NCBI GenBank assembly: GCA_029983575.1
Contig: JASBZE010000093.1
Coordinates: 1 to 6,172 of the forward strand
Source: Peptostreptococcaceae bacterium
Lineage (GTDB): Bacteria > Bacillota > Clostridia > Peptostreptococcales > Peptostreptococcaceae
DNA length: 6,172 nucleotides
Direction of reading: 5' to 3'
The translations under genes were made by a program, and so were the position numbers. Position 1 is the first letter of the stretch. The number at the start of each line of letters is the position of its first letter. This document shows positions 6,166 to 6,172 of the stretch, in pieces. Under the pieces are notes generated by a model. It saw only the letters and a program-made list of their open reading frames with translations. It ran no database searches and had not been told where the DNA came from.

Positions 6166-6172
6166 CTCTAAA

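Noticed and set aside
6130..6172. C-terminal end of an upstream minus-strand gene such as serC
   Set aside because: Short open stretches reach the edge in two frames, but neither is long or recognisable enough, and they run through the tandem repeats.

Overview
The window is AT-rich with short, strong purine-rich ribosome binding sites and A/T-rich intergenic DNA. The gene content and codon use fit a low-GC Firmicute, most plausibly an anaerobe of the Clostridia/Tissierellia type. That placement is inferred from style and content; no rRNA or other marker gene is present. All supported genes lie on the minus strand, so transcription runs right to left.

Layout from right to left. (1) 5977-6172 is an untranslated leader. 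It holds a perfect 18-bp tandem duplication, a dyad at the window edge and a plausible promoter. (2) 5020-5976 encodes a short, ACT-less D-3-phosphoglycerate dehydrogenase (SerA). (3) 3657-4973 encodes a DUF1015-family protein, 46 nt downstream of serA and almost certainly in the same operon. Its conserved DGHHR motif is also seen in ParB-like free serine kinases, which makes a role in phosphoserine metabolism an attractive hypothesis. (4) 3396-3656 is a 261-bp intergenic region. It contains a near-palindromic element built from four copies of a decamer, RGTGACRSTC, and then a strong minus-strand intrinsic terminator just upstream of hsdR. (5) 129-3395 encodes a complete type I restriction motor/nuclease subunit, HsdR. 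(6) 1-120 is the start of an HsdS specificity subunit, translationally coupled to hsdR and running off the left edge.

The window therefore joins a serine-biosynthesis operon to a type I restriction-modification locus. The junction is marked by the unusual inverted-repeat element. The hsdM methyltransferase gene is not between hsdR and hsdS, so it must lie beyond the left edge or elsewhere. I see no CRISPR array, tRNA, rRNA, transposase or phage structural gene. I do not see a clearly new multi-gene system. The parts most worth a second look are the decamer inverted repeat with the terminator ahead of hsdR, the DUF1015-SerA pairing, and the serA leader repeats.
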